A stretch of DNA of 64,000 nt from Streptomyces abyssalis (GTDB lineage Bacteria; Actinomycetota; Actinomycetes; Streptomycetales; Streptomycetaceae): contig NZ_LJGT01000037.1 in NCBI RefSeq assembly GCF_001751365.1, positions 778,556 through 842,555 on the forward strand. Reading direction: 5' to 3'. The position numbers were made by a program, and so were the translations under genes. Positions 17,044-25,241 of this stretch are shown here, in pieces. The notes below the pieces were generated by a model, which had not been told where the DNA came from, did not search any database, and was given only the letters and a program-made list of their open reading frames with translations. Numbering within the stretch: the first letter of the stretch is position 1; each line of letters begins with the position of its first letter.

Positions 17044-17094
17044 GGGCGGTTACTCTACTGGCTCCGCCGCGGTGCTTCCGTCGCCCGGCGGGCT

Positions 17095-18204
17095 TCAGTC
17101 GATCACCACCGCCCGGACGCACAGCACGTCGGGAAGATGCCCGGCCAGTTGCTGCCAGTTCTCTCCCTCGTCGGCGCTGGCGAAGAGCTCGCCGTTGCGG
17201 TTTCCGAAGTAGATGCCGGCCGGGTCGGCGCCGTCCGTGCACATCGCGTCGCGCAGCACCGGACCGTAGTGCGCCGGTTCCGGCAGCCCCGCGCCGAGTT
17301 CCTGCCAGGTGGCACCCGCGTCGTCGGTGCGGTGGACCCGGCAGCGGTGCCGTGCGGGAACCCGGTCGGAGTCGGCGTTGAGCGGGAAGACGTACGCGAC
17401 GCCGCCGCGGCGCGGATGGCTGACGACGGGGAAGCCGAAGTCGGAGGGCAGCGAGTCGCCGATGGACGTCCAGCTCGTCCCGTCGTCGTCGCTGCGGTAG
17501 ACGCCCCAGTGGTTCTGGAGGTACAGCCGCGCCGGGTCGGCGGCGTCACGTGCGACCTTGTGCACGCACTGCCCGTACTCCGGGAAGCGCATGTTCTCCG
17601 GCAGGAACACCGCCTCGACGCCGCGGTTGCAGGGCTCCCAGCTCTTGCCGGCGTCCGCGGTGCGGTAGGCGCCGCCTGTCGAGACCGCGACGGTCAGCCG
17701 CCTCGGGTCCCTGGGATCGACCAGGATGGTGTGCAGACCGAGACCGCCTCCGCCCGGCACCCACTCCTTCCGCGTGGGGTGCTCCCACAGGCCGCGTACG
17801 AGTTCGAAGCTGCTTCCGCCGTCCTCGGAGCGGAACAACGCGCCCGGTTCGGTGCCTGCCCAGACCACGTCCGGCTCGTCGGCCCCGCCCGGCTGGAGCT
17901 GCCAGACCCGCTCCAGGGAAACCTCCGTGTCCTGCGGGAACTTCACGGCCGGTGCGGGCGGCTCCGTCCAGGTCGAGCCCAGGTCGTCGGAGTGGAAGAC
18001 CGACGGGCCCCAGTGCGCGCTGTCCCCGCCCACGAGGATTCTGGGCGCGGAGCCGCGCCGGGTGTCGAAGGCGACCGAGTAGACCGCCTGAGCGTTGAAG
18101 TGCGGGCCCTCGAACTCCCAGCCCGCGTCCCGCCGCGCGCCCACCGGCCGCCGGGCGAGGAAGAGTCCCTTTCTGGTGCCTGCCGCGAGTAGTACGTCTG
18201 ACAT
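17095..18204 (-). CDS. BNR-repeat beta-propeller (sialidase/VPS10-like fold) protein
   Basis: A protein of about 369 residues built of BNR/Asp-box repeats: FHSDDLGSTW, FRSEDGGSSF, YRTADAGKSW, YRSDDDGTSW, HRTDDAGATW and FASADEGENW recur at fairly regular spacing, giving a six- or seven-bladed propeller. The catalytic arginine triad and tyrosine of true sialidases are not obvious, and no signal peptide is seen, so this is probably a cytosolic protein of unknown activity. I took ATG 18204 (MSDVLLAAGTRKGLF), preceded by AAGGCGGGA; 25 residues further upstream are not propeller-like. Confidence 0.78.
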   Translation of the reverse strand: MSDVLLAAGTRKGLFLARRPVGARRDAGWEFEGPHFNAQAVYSVAFDTRRGSAPRILVGGDSAHWGPSVFHSDDLGSTWTEPPAPAVKFPQDTEVSLERVWQLQPGGADEPDVVWAGTEPGALFRSEDGGSSFELVRGLWEHPTRKEWVPGGGGLGLHTILVDPRDPRRLTVAVSTGGAYRTADAGKSWEPCNRGVEAVFLPENMRFPEYGQCVHKVARDAADPARLYLQNHWGVYRSDDDGTSWTSIGDSLPSDFGFPVVSHPRRGGVAYVFPLNADSDRVPARHRCRVHRTDDAGATWQELGAGLPEPAHYGPVLRDAMCTDGADPAGIYFGNRNGELFASADEGENWQQLAGHLPDVLCVRAVVID

Positions 18205-18467
18205 GTCTGATCCCGCCTTCATGACGTCTTTGTCCGAGGTGTGTGAGGTGGGCCATAGTCTGCACCCGGCCACCGACAATGACGCCGGTGCTGCTGTCCC
18301 CGCAGGTCAGCGCGGCGCGTGCGAGGGCTTCACGGGTACGGGGCGAGGGGTATGGGACGGACGGCGCGAGGGCCTGTCTCCGGAAGGAGCCTCGGAAGGG
18401 TGCCTCGGAACGGGGTCTTCGGGGGCCCGGCGAGGACGGCGTCCCGTCTCCGGTACGTTCCGCGCGT

Positions 18468-19304
18468 TCAGTTCGCCGAGGGCCGGCGCGGCCGTCCGGC
18501 CGGCGGATTCGGCCGTCGCAGCACCTCGTACGGCTGCGACGGGGGCTGCGGCGCCTCCGTCGCAGATGCCTGCACAGGCGCCTGCTCCGGCACCTGCGAC
18601 GGAGACTGCGGAGCGGCCTGCGGTGCGGCCGCCGTCCCGGTGGCGGCCGGCTGCGGCCCCGCCGCCCGGCCGGGCTGGCCGCAGGCGGGGCCTGCCGGGA
18701 GCTCCTGCGGCGGTCTGCCCAGCTCCCACTCCAGCCCGTACCGCGCGAAGAGTTCGGCACGCAGCCGCGCCGTCGGCATCGGCGCACCGGGAAGCAGGAT
18801 CGCGACCACGGCGCCCATCAGCAGCGCGCGCAGCAGCGGGTAGTCGGCGTCCGGGTCGGATGATCCGTATCGCTCGACGGTCTCCCTCAGCAGCGCCGCC
18901 AGCCGCTGCTGCTCGGGGCACTGGACGAATCCTTCCTGCTGGAGGATTCCGGCCATATGCGCACGCATCAGGACGGGCCGGTCGCGTCCCAGTCCGAGGA
19001 CGGCGTCGATGGCCCGTGCGAGCGACTCGTCGCCGGCGCCGGGTCCCTCCGGCAGCGGCGGGCGCGTCAGGGCCTCTTCGAGCGTGAGGTGCATCAGGCG
19101 GTGCACGGCGGACTGGAAGAGCTGGCGCTTCCCCGGGAAGTAGTACGAGATGAGACCGCGCGCGGCGCCCGCGCGGTCCGCGATGTCGCCCAAGGTCGTC
19201 GCTTCGAAGCCGCGCTCGCCGACGAGATCGACCGTCGCCTGCAGCAGCCGTTCCCGTGAGCGTCTGCGCAACTCTTCATTGACCGAGGCGCTCCTAGGGG
19301 ACAT
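18468..19304 (-). CDS. TetR family transcriptional regulator with long low-complexity C-terminal tail
   Basis: Residues 10-60 form a TetR DNA-binding domain (RERLLQATVDLVGERGFEAT, then LGDIADRAGAARGLISYYFP with FPGKRQLF). A helical ligand domain runs to about residue 195. The last 80 or so residues are rich in Pro, Gln and Ala (repeats such as QAPVQAS and QPPSQP) with a basic end, which is unusual for TetR proteins. ATG 19304 is preceded by GGAG eight bases upstream; the 118 codons upstream are not protein-like. A near-palindrome covers 19321-19339 just upstream and probably mediates autoregulation. Confidence 0.87.
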   Translation of the reverse strand: MSPRSASVNEELRRRSRERLLQATVDLVGERGFEATTLGDIADRAGAARGLISYYFPGKRQLFQSAVHRLMHLTLEEALTRPPLPEGPGAGDESLARAIDAVLGLGRDRPVLMRAHMAGILQQEGFVQCPEQQRLAALLRETVERYGSSDPDADYPLLRALLMGAVVAILLPGAPMPTARLRAELFARYGLEWELGRPPQELPAGPACGQPGRAAGPQPAATGTAAAPQAAPQSPSQVPEQAPVQASATEAPQPPSQPYEVLRRPNPPAGRPRRPSAN

Positions 19305-19320
19305 CCTGTTAGCTCCAATG

Positions 19321-19339
19321 TTGACTGGCTCCCAGCCAA
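19321..19339. promoter_or_regulatory. Putative TetR operator
   Basis: Read on the plus strand, TTGACTGG and CCAGCCAA flank CTC, a near-perfect inverted repeat (one mismatch in eight) with three central bases. It lies 17 bases upstream of the tetR-type start codon, where it would block that gene's promoter. Assignment rests on position and symmetry only. Confidence 0.5.
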
Positions 19340-19395
19340 TATACTCGTGGAGACTTCGGACGCACGCCCCGACCAGGCTGCTTCCGGCCGGACCG

Positions 19396-19432
19396 CCGGT
19401 ATTGGGCGACGCGGGGGATCGCCCAATACCGG
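19396..19432. repeat. Perfect 14-base inverted repeat between regulator and inhibitor genes
   Basis: CCGGTATTGGGCGA (19396-19409) and TCGCCCAATACCGG (19419-19432) pair perfectly around a nine-base loop. It lies in the 377-base gap between the divergent tetR-type gene and the secreted inhibitor gene. No T-run follows, so it could be an operator or an RNA hairpin rather than a classical terminator. The rest of the gap holds the putative TetR operator (19321-19339), a small stem GTCACC/GGTGAC (19633-19650) and no other supported feature. Confidence 0.6.
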
Positions 19433-19681
19433 TCTGACCCCCGGTGCCGCGGCCTCCACCGGCGGCACAGCCTTCCACCGTTCCGGGCCCCCCGCCCCCT
19501 CCGCCACGAACCTGCACGGCGCGTGCGGCGGCCCCGGTGCCGTCCCCCGCGGACAGCCGTCCTGATCCTGTCCCCCTGCCGCGTACGTGATTCGGGTTCG
19601 GCCGAAACACGTGGCCCGCCCGCACCCGGGCCGTCACCGTCGGAGGTGACACACACAAGCTCGATCACGGGGGAAGCGATC

Positions 19682-20083
19682 ATGCGCACATCGAATCTCA
19701 AGTCCTCGGTCACCGCTGCCGCCGCGGTGGCGGCGCTCGGCTGCGGTGCCCTTCTCGCGGCATCCGGCACGGCATCCGGCGCGTCCGCTGCCGCGGCCGG
19801 ATGCCCGAAGGAGTACTTCTGCCTCTACGACGGCGGCGACCAGTCCGGCCGCATCGTCATGAAGACGAAGGGCAACTGGACGGGAGACGCGTGGGGGACG
19901 TCCGTCTTCAACAACGGCGTCCACAGCCCGGGCAGGGACCACGTGCAGGTCACCTGGTACAAGTACCAGGGCGACACCGCGCGCAAGTACACCAAGTGCG
20001 TGCACTACGGCAGCCCCGAGGGCAAGACCAACCTCGGCTCGGGAAGCAACGTCACCAAGGTGGTGTGGCGCGGTGAGTGCTGA
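19682..20083 (+). CDS. Secreted peptidase-inhibitor family I36-like protein
   Basis: A 133-residue exported protein. Residues 1-39 form a signal peptide (a basic start, an AAAAVAALGCGALLA core and an Ala-rich cleavage region). The mature part opens CPKEYFCLYDGGDQSG and continues FNNGVHSPGRDHVQVTWYKY, the pattern of I36/beta-gamma-crystallin-like inhibitors such as the Streptomyces metalloprotease inhibitor SMI. Four cysteines in the mature part (two near its start, one in YTKCVHYG, one at the end) could form two disulphides. A purine-rich GGGGGAAG lies before the ATG. The protease target is unknown. Confidence 0.8.
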   Translation: MRTSNLKSSVTAAAAVAALGCGALLAASGTASGASAAAAGCPKEYFCLYDGGDQSGRIVMKTKGNWTGDAWGTSVFNNGVHSPGRDHVQVTWYKYQGDTARKYTKCVHYGSPEGKTNLGSGSNVTKVVWRGEC

Positions 20084-20122
20084 GCCCCGTGCCCGTAGCG
20101 TCAACTCCCTTTGTCCAAACCG

Positions 20123-20150
20123 TTGTTGAATGGCGGACAAGCAATAGGAT
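20123..20150 (+). promoter_or_regulatory. Putative promoter of the 20244 gene
   Basis: TTGTTG (20123-20128) and TAGGAT (20145-20150) are spaced by 16 bases, about 95 bases before the ATG at 20244. The stretch is AT-rich for this genome. TTGTCC and GGACAA at 20111 and 20135 form a spaced inverted repeat across it. Confidence 0.4.
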
Positions 20151-20243
20151 GAGTGAACGAACACGCTGAGACGGGCACTTGTGCACGATCTTCCGCTGCC
20201 TGTTCTGCGGCCTTCCGGTATCCGCGGCCCCTCAAGGAGAGCC

Positions 20244-20753
20244 ATGCCGTTAGCGGTGGTCTCGCTCATCTGGGATGCACAGAAGTCCTCCGGCTCGCAG
20301 CGCGTCGACTACGACGACGACGGCTACCACCTTGTCCGGTTCCCCTACGGGGAGCAGGAGTCCTACGACCCGTGGAACATGCACGCCGCCCGGCGCGGGG
20401 GAGACACCTCCGAGTTCCCGGACGCCCGCTCGGGTCTCGTGTACCCGAGCCATGAGGGCTGGGGCATCCTCTCGGCGATGGTCCACTGGAAGAAGGACGG
20501 CGATCCGCACGAGTACCGCGCCCGGTTCGTGCGCGATCCGCTCGGGGACGGGTACGACTCGACGGCGACGACGGACGCCGCCGAGACGGGCGGCGGCCAG
20601 TACAAGGCGTACCTGTGGCAGATGTTCGTGTATCCGGACGTGCCGATCGGCCTGAAGGTCTCCGCGCGCGGCAAGGGCGACACGAAGATCGCCACGCCGC
20701 TCCTGCACGCCCAGTTCAAACTCGCCATCCACACCGACGTGATCACGCCCTGA
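20244..20753 (+). CDS. Hypothetical protein conserved in actinomycetes
   Basis: I do not recognise a named domain. The protein is 169 residues, with no signal peptide or membrane segment, and is rich in aromatic and acidic residues (VDYDDDGYHLVRFPYGEQES, HEGWGILSAMVHWKK, YLWQMFVYPDVPIGL). The composition suggests a compact beta-rich soluble protein. AAGGAGA ends three bases before the ATG at 20244, so I start there and not at an upstream in-frame ATG (20181). It is a single gene convergent with the PAP2 gene. Confidence 0.75.
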   Translation: MPLAVVSLIWDAQKSSGSQRVDYDDDGYHLVRFPYGEQESYDPWNMHAARRGGDTSEFPDARSGLVYPSHEGWGILSAMVHWKKDGDPHEYRARFVRDPLGDGYDSTATTDAAETGGGQYKAYLWQMFVYPDVPIGLKVSARGKGDTKIATPLLHAQFKLAIHTDVITP

Positions 20754-20838
20754 GACCCGGACGCGGCGACGGCTCAACGCCGGGCGGCGGCCGGGCACAG
20801 GACAACGGATGGCCACCGGGCGGCGGGCACTCCCGGCT

Positions 20839-21567
20839 TCAGTCGTCGGCAGGCGTCCTCGCGGGCTCGGCGGCCTTCCGGTTCTCCAGCGAGATCCACA
20901 GCCCCGCGGAGGCCGAAGCGAGCGCGATTCCCAGCATCGCCCCCACGACGGTGTCCGTGAGCCAGTGGACGCCCAGCACGATCCTCGTAAGGCAGACTCC
21001 GGCGACCGAGATGCAGACCAGCGCGAGAACCGTCGCCCGCAACGCCTGACCGGCGCCCGAGCGCTGGACCAGCCACAGCACCAGCACGCACGCGACGGCG
21101 GCGGTCATGGCGTGGCCCGAGGGCATGGCGGCGAAGTGGGCCGAGTCGACGGGCTGCTGCCATTGCGGCCGCTCCCGGTCCAGAAGTGCCTTGAGGCCCT
21201 GCTGAACTCCCACGCCCAGTGCGGCCGTTGCCACGCACCAGACGGCGAGCAGCCGTTCGCCCCGAAGCCAGACCCACACCGCTGCCACGCCGACCAGGAT
21301 CCGCATGGTCACCGGGTCCCACACCCAGTCGGTGAGGACCCGGTTGGTCCCCGTCCAGGCCGGATTCGCCAGGGCGTGTGCGTGCAGCAGGCCGGCGACG
21401 TCTCCGTCCACGCGCAGCAACGGCCTCCAGCCTGCCTCGACCAGCAGGATCACCGTGAGTGTGGCGGTGCCGAGCGCGAGCGCCGTCCACAGCCACCGTG
21501 CCGCGGACGCGGGGGAGTTCGCGGTACGTGGCCGGGCCGGAGGCGGAGCATGAGTGGGTCCGTGCAT
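20839..21567 (-). CDS. PAP2-family membrane phosphatase
   Basis: A membrane protein of 242 residues with about six hydrophobic segments. The three PAP2 phosphatase motifs are present: KALLDRERP (126-134), PSGH (149-152) and a third block with Arg195 and His201 (TRIVLGVHWLTD). Such enzymes remove phosphate from lipid phosphates such as undecaprenyl pyrophosphate or phosphatidic acid on the outer face of the membrane. The C-terminal tail is hydrophilic. It lies downstream of the M56 peptidase gene on the same strand, 33 bases away. Confidence 0.9.
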   Translation of the reverse strand: MHGPTHAPPPARPRTANSPASAARWLWTALALGTATLTVILLVEAGWRPLLRVDGDVAGLLHAHALANPAWTGTNRVLTDWVWDPVTMRILVGVAAVWVWLRGERLLAVWCVATAALGVGVQQGLKALLDRERPQWQQPVDSAHFAAMPSGHAMTAAVACVLVLWLVQRSGAGQALRATVLALVCISVAGVCLTRIVLGVHWLTDTVVGAMLGIALASASAGLWISLENRKAAEPARTPADD

Positions 21568-21600
21568 ACGTCGATCTTCACCCGGCGGGCACGCTCGCCG

Positions 21601-22545
21601 CTAACGCAGCGCAGAGAGTCCCGGAACGAAAGCGACAAGCAGGGGCACGGCGGGTACGAGCACGGCCGCCGCGGTCATCCGCAGGCGGCGCGAGACGGTG
21701 AGCCGGGGAGCGGCGGACAGCAGACGCTGCACCCTGTGGGGGACTTGAGCCAGCGGCGTGGGGGCCGGCCCGAACACCCCGCGGTCCTCGTTGAGTTCCA
21801 CCAGGGCGAGGGCGATGGTGAGCCGTCCGTACCGCTTCGACGCGGCGTCGTCGGCGGCCATCTCGACCAGGGTGTGCACCTGGTCGCGGAACGCGGCGAA
21901 GACCGGCACCCGGGGGAAGCCCGCCGCGAGCGCGGAGGAGCAGTGCATGAGCCAGTCGTGGCGGGCACGTGCGTGACCCTGCTCGTGTTCCAGTACCGCG
22001 TCCAGCTGGCGGCCCTTCAGGCGTCGGAGCGCGGCCGTGGTGACGACCAGGCGCGGTGTGCTGCCGGGCAGCCACCAGGCGTCCGGCCTGTTGCCCTCCA
22101 GCACCACCAGAGGGCCTGCGCCGGAGGGCTCCTCGCCGGGCAGCCGCGGGGCGCGCTCGCGCAGTTCGGCCCGCCGCCTGCGGCGCCTCACCCTTGCCTC
22201 GTGCACCTCGCGCAGCAGCATCGCGCCCGTCCAGGCGCCGCCGCAGGCCAGGAGCACCGCGAGGCCTCCGGCCCAGGGACCGTAGGTGCCGAGCCCGAGG
22301 CCGTAGGCCTCCTCGACGCCGCTCGGCGCCGGCGCGAAGACATGACCCCGTACGACCTGCCACGCCGCCGCGGCCGAGAACGCCATGGCCAGCAGGCAGC
22401 ACAGCAGCACCGCGGCGACGACGCACTGCCACACCCAGAGCCCGAGCACGGGCTCCCGTTCCGGCCAGGACGAACGGGCCAGTACGCGGGGGGCGACGGC
22501 AGCGGCCAGCCCGCCGAGGACGAGCAGCGCCAGCGGGACCATCAT
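21601..22545 (-). CDS. M56 family (BlaR1-like) membrane metallopeptidase
   Basis: A 314-residue membrane protein with three N-terminal hydrophobic segments (about 1-20, 37-62, 90-112), a basic stretch of arginines (117-126) and the zinc motif HEQGH at 187-191 (LEHEQGHARARHD), then a C-terminal membrane segment. This is the M56/BlaR1 peptidase arrangement without the extracellular penicillin-sensor domain. Streptomyces copies often sit beside a BlaI-type repressor gene, but none is visible here. Two methionines open the frame and neither has a strong ribosome site. Confidence 0.88.
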   Translation of the reverse strand: MMVPLALLVLGGLAAAVAPRVLARSSWPEREPVLGLWVWQCVVAAVLLCCLLAMAFSAAAAWQVVRGHVFAPAPSGVEEAYGLGLGTYGPWAGGLAVLLACGGAWTGAMLLREVHEARVRRRRRRAELRERAPRLPGEEPSGAGPLVVLEGNRPDAWWLPGSTPRLVVTTAALRRLKGRQLDAVLEHEQGHARARHDWLMHCSSALAAGFPRVPVFAAFRDQVHTLVEMAADDAASKRYGRLTIALALVELNEDRGVFGPAPTPLAQVPHRVQRLLSAAPRLTVSRRLRMTAAAVLVPAVPLLVAFVPGLSALR

Positions 22546-22610
22546 GACTGCAGACTATGAGCCGACGGGCGCGGGGCGGTACGTCCACCAGCGCAGAAGT
22601 GACCGATCCC

Positions 22611-23258
22611 TCACAGCATGAGCAGCATCGCCAACATGCCGGTGCCCATGGCGACTCGGCATGCCGCCGCCAGCCCCGGCACGTCGTGCGCCGCGCAGCC
22701 GCCGCCGGCCGTCCCGGCCGCGCCGCTCCCGCCGGAGGGCGCGGCCGGCAGCAGAAGCAGCCCCGTGCGCAGCACGTAGGCCGCGTAGTAGACGAGCAGC
22801 GCACCCGTCACCAGCGGAAGACCGGAAGCAGCCGCGCTCGCAGCGGCATGCCCCCCGGCGCCTGCCGGGGCGCCGTGGGACGCCTGCATCGCGAGCGCCA
22901 TGTAGATCATCGCCAGCGCACCCACGAGGTGGTGAAGGTGATGGAAGTGGCGGGGGCGCCGTGGCTGCTCCGGGCCCGCGGGCCCGGGCAGCTGCCCGCC
23001 GGTACGCCGTGCCTCCAGCAGCAGCGCCAGCTCCCGCACACTGACGGCGCCGAAGAGCATCAGGAAGACGAGCGGGGACAGTGCCGCGGACACGCTGCCG
23101 GGCAGCGCCATCGCCGCCATCCCCAGCCCCATCAGGGCCTCGCTCGTGGCAGCTCGCCGCCGCATCCCCCCGGCGCCCCTCGCGCGCAGGAGGCATACGG
23201 CGGCGACGAACGCGCACAGCGCCGACAGCAGCCAGCCGACCGTCGCTGACCCGTGCAT
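22611..23258 (-). CDS. DUF5134 family membrane protein
   Basis: A 215-residue membrane protein with about six hydrophobic segments and a cluster of histidines (RHFHHLHHLVGALAMIYMALAM) that could bind metal. The pattern matches the uncharacterised actinobacterial DUF5134 group, and no function can be given. ATG 23258 is used because GGGGAGG lies five bases upstream; a GTG two codons earlier is the alternative. It precedes the M56 peptidase gene by 65 bases on the same strand, so the two may share a transcript. Confidence 0.75.
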   Translation of the reverse strand: MHGSATVGWLLSALCAFVAAVCLLRARGAGGMRRRAATSEALMGLGMAAMALPGSVSAALSPLVFLMLFGAVSVRELALLLEARRTGGQLPGPAGPEQPRRPRHFHHLHHLVGALAMIYMALAMQASHGAPAGAGGHAAASAAASGLPLVTGALLVYYAAYVLRTGLLLLPAAPSGGSGAAGTAGGGCAAHDVPGLAAACRVAMGTGMLAMLLML

Positions 23259-23398
23259 CACCACCTCCCCGCCCGCCCCGGGATGAGGCTGCCCGCCGGG
23301 ACGCCGTCACACGGGAGCGCACGAGGGCAACGAGGGAGCGCTCAGGGGCTCCGACCGGCCCGCCTCGTACGGGCAGGCGCCGGGCCTGAGGCTTCGGC

Positions 23399-23791
23399 TC
23401 AGATCCCCGGCCGGTAACGCATCGGATGGTCCTCGGGAACCTCGACGACGCAGATGCGTACGCCGTCCGGATCGGCGATCCACATCTCGACCAGGCCCCA
23501 CGGCTCCCGCACGGGACCCCGCAGGACCTCGGCGCCGGCCCCGGTCAGCTCGCGCTCGGCCTCGCGGGCGTCCCGCACCTGAAGCCACAGTGAAAGGCCG
23601 GGCGCGGGAGGGGAGTCGGAGCGTCCGGACACCTCCAGGTAGCCGCCGCCGAGGAAGTAGACCGTGCCGCGCTCCGGGCCCGTCCCGAACTCGCGGGCGA
23701 CCGCGAGCCCGAGCGTCTGCCCGTAGAAGACCCTTGTGCGCTCCGGGTCGGTCGGCCGCAGCAGCATGCGGCTGCTCAGTACGTGCACCAT
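23399..23791 (-). CDS. Glyoxalase/VOC family protein
   Basis: A 130-residue single VOC domain: RMLLRPTDPERTRVFYGQTLGL at the start, YFLGGGYLEVSG in the middle, and WGLVEMWIADPDGVRICVVE near the end, where the glutamate is a likely metal ligand. VOC proteins include lyases, dioxygenases and antibiotic-binding proteins; the substrate is unknown. ATG 23791 is chosen because the fold begins here; upstream residues run into the divergent GNAT promoter, 46 bases away. Confidence 0.82.
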   Translation of the reverse strand: MVHVLSSRMLLRPTDPERTRVFYGQTLGLAVAREFGTGPERGTVYFLGGGYLEVSGRSDSPPAPGLSLWLQVRDAREAERELTGAGAEVLRGPVREPWGLVEMWIADPDGVRICVVEVPEDHPMRYRPGI

Positions 23792-23837
23792 GCCGACCGA
23801 CCCTAATCCCGGGCGCGGTGCCTTAGGGTCTCCGACC

Positions 23838-24414
23838 ATGGAGAACGTCAAGGAGACCAACGTCGAGGAGACCGGTGAGCTGAGCTTCCGTGTCGCCGGG
23901 CGGGAGGACGTACACGCTCTCGTCGCGCTCCTGGAGTCGGCCTACCGGGGCGACTCCAGCCGTGCAGGCTGGACGACCGAGGCCGACCTGCTGGAAGGCC
24001 AGCGCACCGACCCCGAGGGCGTCGGCGCCGTCGTCGCCGGTGACGGCAGCATCATGCTGGCCGTCGAGCGGCAAGGCGGTCTCGTGGCCTGCTGCCAGCT
24101 GGAAAGGCGCGGCGAGGCTGCCTACTTCGGGATGTTCGCGGTCCGTCCCGACCTGCAGGGTGCCGGGCTGGGCAAGGCCGTGCTGGCGGAGGCCGAACGC
24201 ACCGTCGCCGCCGAGTGGGGTTCGCGCGAGATGCACATGACGGTGATCCGGCAGCGCGACGACCTGATCGCCTGGTACGAGCGCCGCGGCTATTCCCGTA
24301 CGGGCAAGGTCACGCCTTTCCCGTACGGCGACGAGCGGTTCGGGATTCCTTCCCCGGCGGGGCGATCTCGCCTTCGAGCTGCTGGTCAAGCCGCTCGGCG
24401 CGCTGCCCTCTTGA
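23838..24414 (+). CDS. GNAT N-acetyltransferase with apparent frameshift near its 3' end
   Basis: The start at 23838 gives a GNAT domain: FRVAGREDVHALVALLESAY, FGMFAVRPDLQGAGLGKAVL with the acetyl-CoA-binding loop, and LIAWYERRGYSRTGKVTPFP. After FGIP (about 24350) the frame turns into improbable sequence that stays open to 25133 opposite the GDPD gene. In the +1 frame the text reads RRGDLAFELLVKPL and stops at 24412-24414, exactly the expected GNAT ending. One extra base between about 24345 and 24365, next to a CCCC and a GGGG run, explains this. It may be a true mutation or a sequencing error; the coordinates give the repaired gene. Confidence 0.75.
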
Positions 24415-25069
24415 TCTCCGGCATATCGGTCACCAGGCCGTCGAGCCCCAGTTCGCGGACGCGTGCCAGTTCCTCGTCGGTGTTCACCGTCCAGGTGATG
24501 ACCTTGATTCCGTGGGCGTGGCAGCGCTCCACGGTCTCGGCCTCCAGCCACTGCAGCTCGCACGAGACCATGAACGCGCCGAGTTCCCGGGCCCGTTCGG
24601 GCGCGGTGGGCGTCGAGCGGCCGGTGACCAGCACCAGGGGCATCTCGGGCAGGTGCTCGCGGACCTCGCGCAGAGCCTCGTCGTGGAAGGAGATGACGGT
24701 GACGCGGTCGTGCAGCCCGAGCTCGGAGATCACCCCGGCCAGGACCCGCGCGGCGGCCCGGTCCTTGATCTCGGCCTGCAGCGGGGACCGTACGGCGTCC
24801 ACGACCTCCTGGAACACGGGGATGCGTTCGCCCTGCCCGGCGTCGAGTTCGCGCAGTTCGGCCAGGGTGAAGTCGCCGATGGCGCCCGAACCGTCCGTGG
24901 TGCGCGAGACGTCGGCGTCGTGCATCACCACCAGCGCGCCGTCCTTGCTCAGATGCAGGTCCAGTTCGATGACGTCGAGCCCCTCGTGCTCGGCGCGGAC
25001 GAAGGAGCGCAGGGTGTTCTCGGGCTCGACGCCCATCACTCCGCGGTGGCCGACGGTGAGCAGTGACAC
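24386..25069 (-). CDS. Glycerophosphodiester phosphodiesterase
   Basis: A cytosolic GDPD-family TIM barrel of 227 residues. GHRGVMGVEPENTLRSF holds the catalytic histidine and the metal-binding Glu of PENT, IELDLHLSKDG the next metal ligands, and VVMHDADVSRTTDG the second catalytic histidine; VITWTVNTDEE and LDGLVTDMP close the barrel. It hydrolyses glycerophosphodiesters to an alcohol and glycerol-3-phosphate. The GTG start has GAAGG about five bases upstream. It is convergent with the GNAT gene, whose repaired end would overlap it by 29 bases. Confidence 0.93.
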   Translation of the reverse strand: MSLLTVGHRGVMGVEPENTLRSFVRAEHEGLDVIELDLHLSKDGALVVMHDADVSRTTDGSGAIGDFTLAELRELDAGQGERIPVFQEVVDAVRSPLQAEIKDRAAARVLAGVISELGLHDRVTVISFHDEALREVREHLPEMPLVLVTGRSTPTAPERARELGAFMVSCELQWLEAETVERCHAHGIKVITWTVNTDEELARVRELGLDGLVTDMPEIKRAARRAA

Positions 25070-25241
25070 GGCACCTTCTCTCTTCCCTGTGGTGACGGGC
25101 GCACATGGGGGACGTGCGCGGCGGACAGACTAGCCGCCCGGGGAGGCCCGCCCCGTTCCCCGGCCACCCTCGGCGCCACCGGTGGCTCCGGGGCGAACTC
25201 CCGGCGGACGAAACGTACATACGCGACGAAGGAGCAGCAAC

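Noticed and set aside
23838..25133. Long plus-strand reading frame covering the GNAT region and the GDPD gene
   Set aside because: Beyond about 24350 it is antisense to a clear GDPD gene and has no protein character; the frameshift explanation is better.
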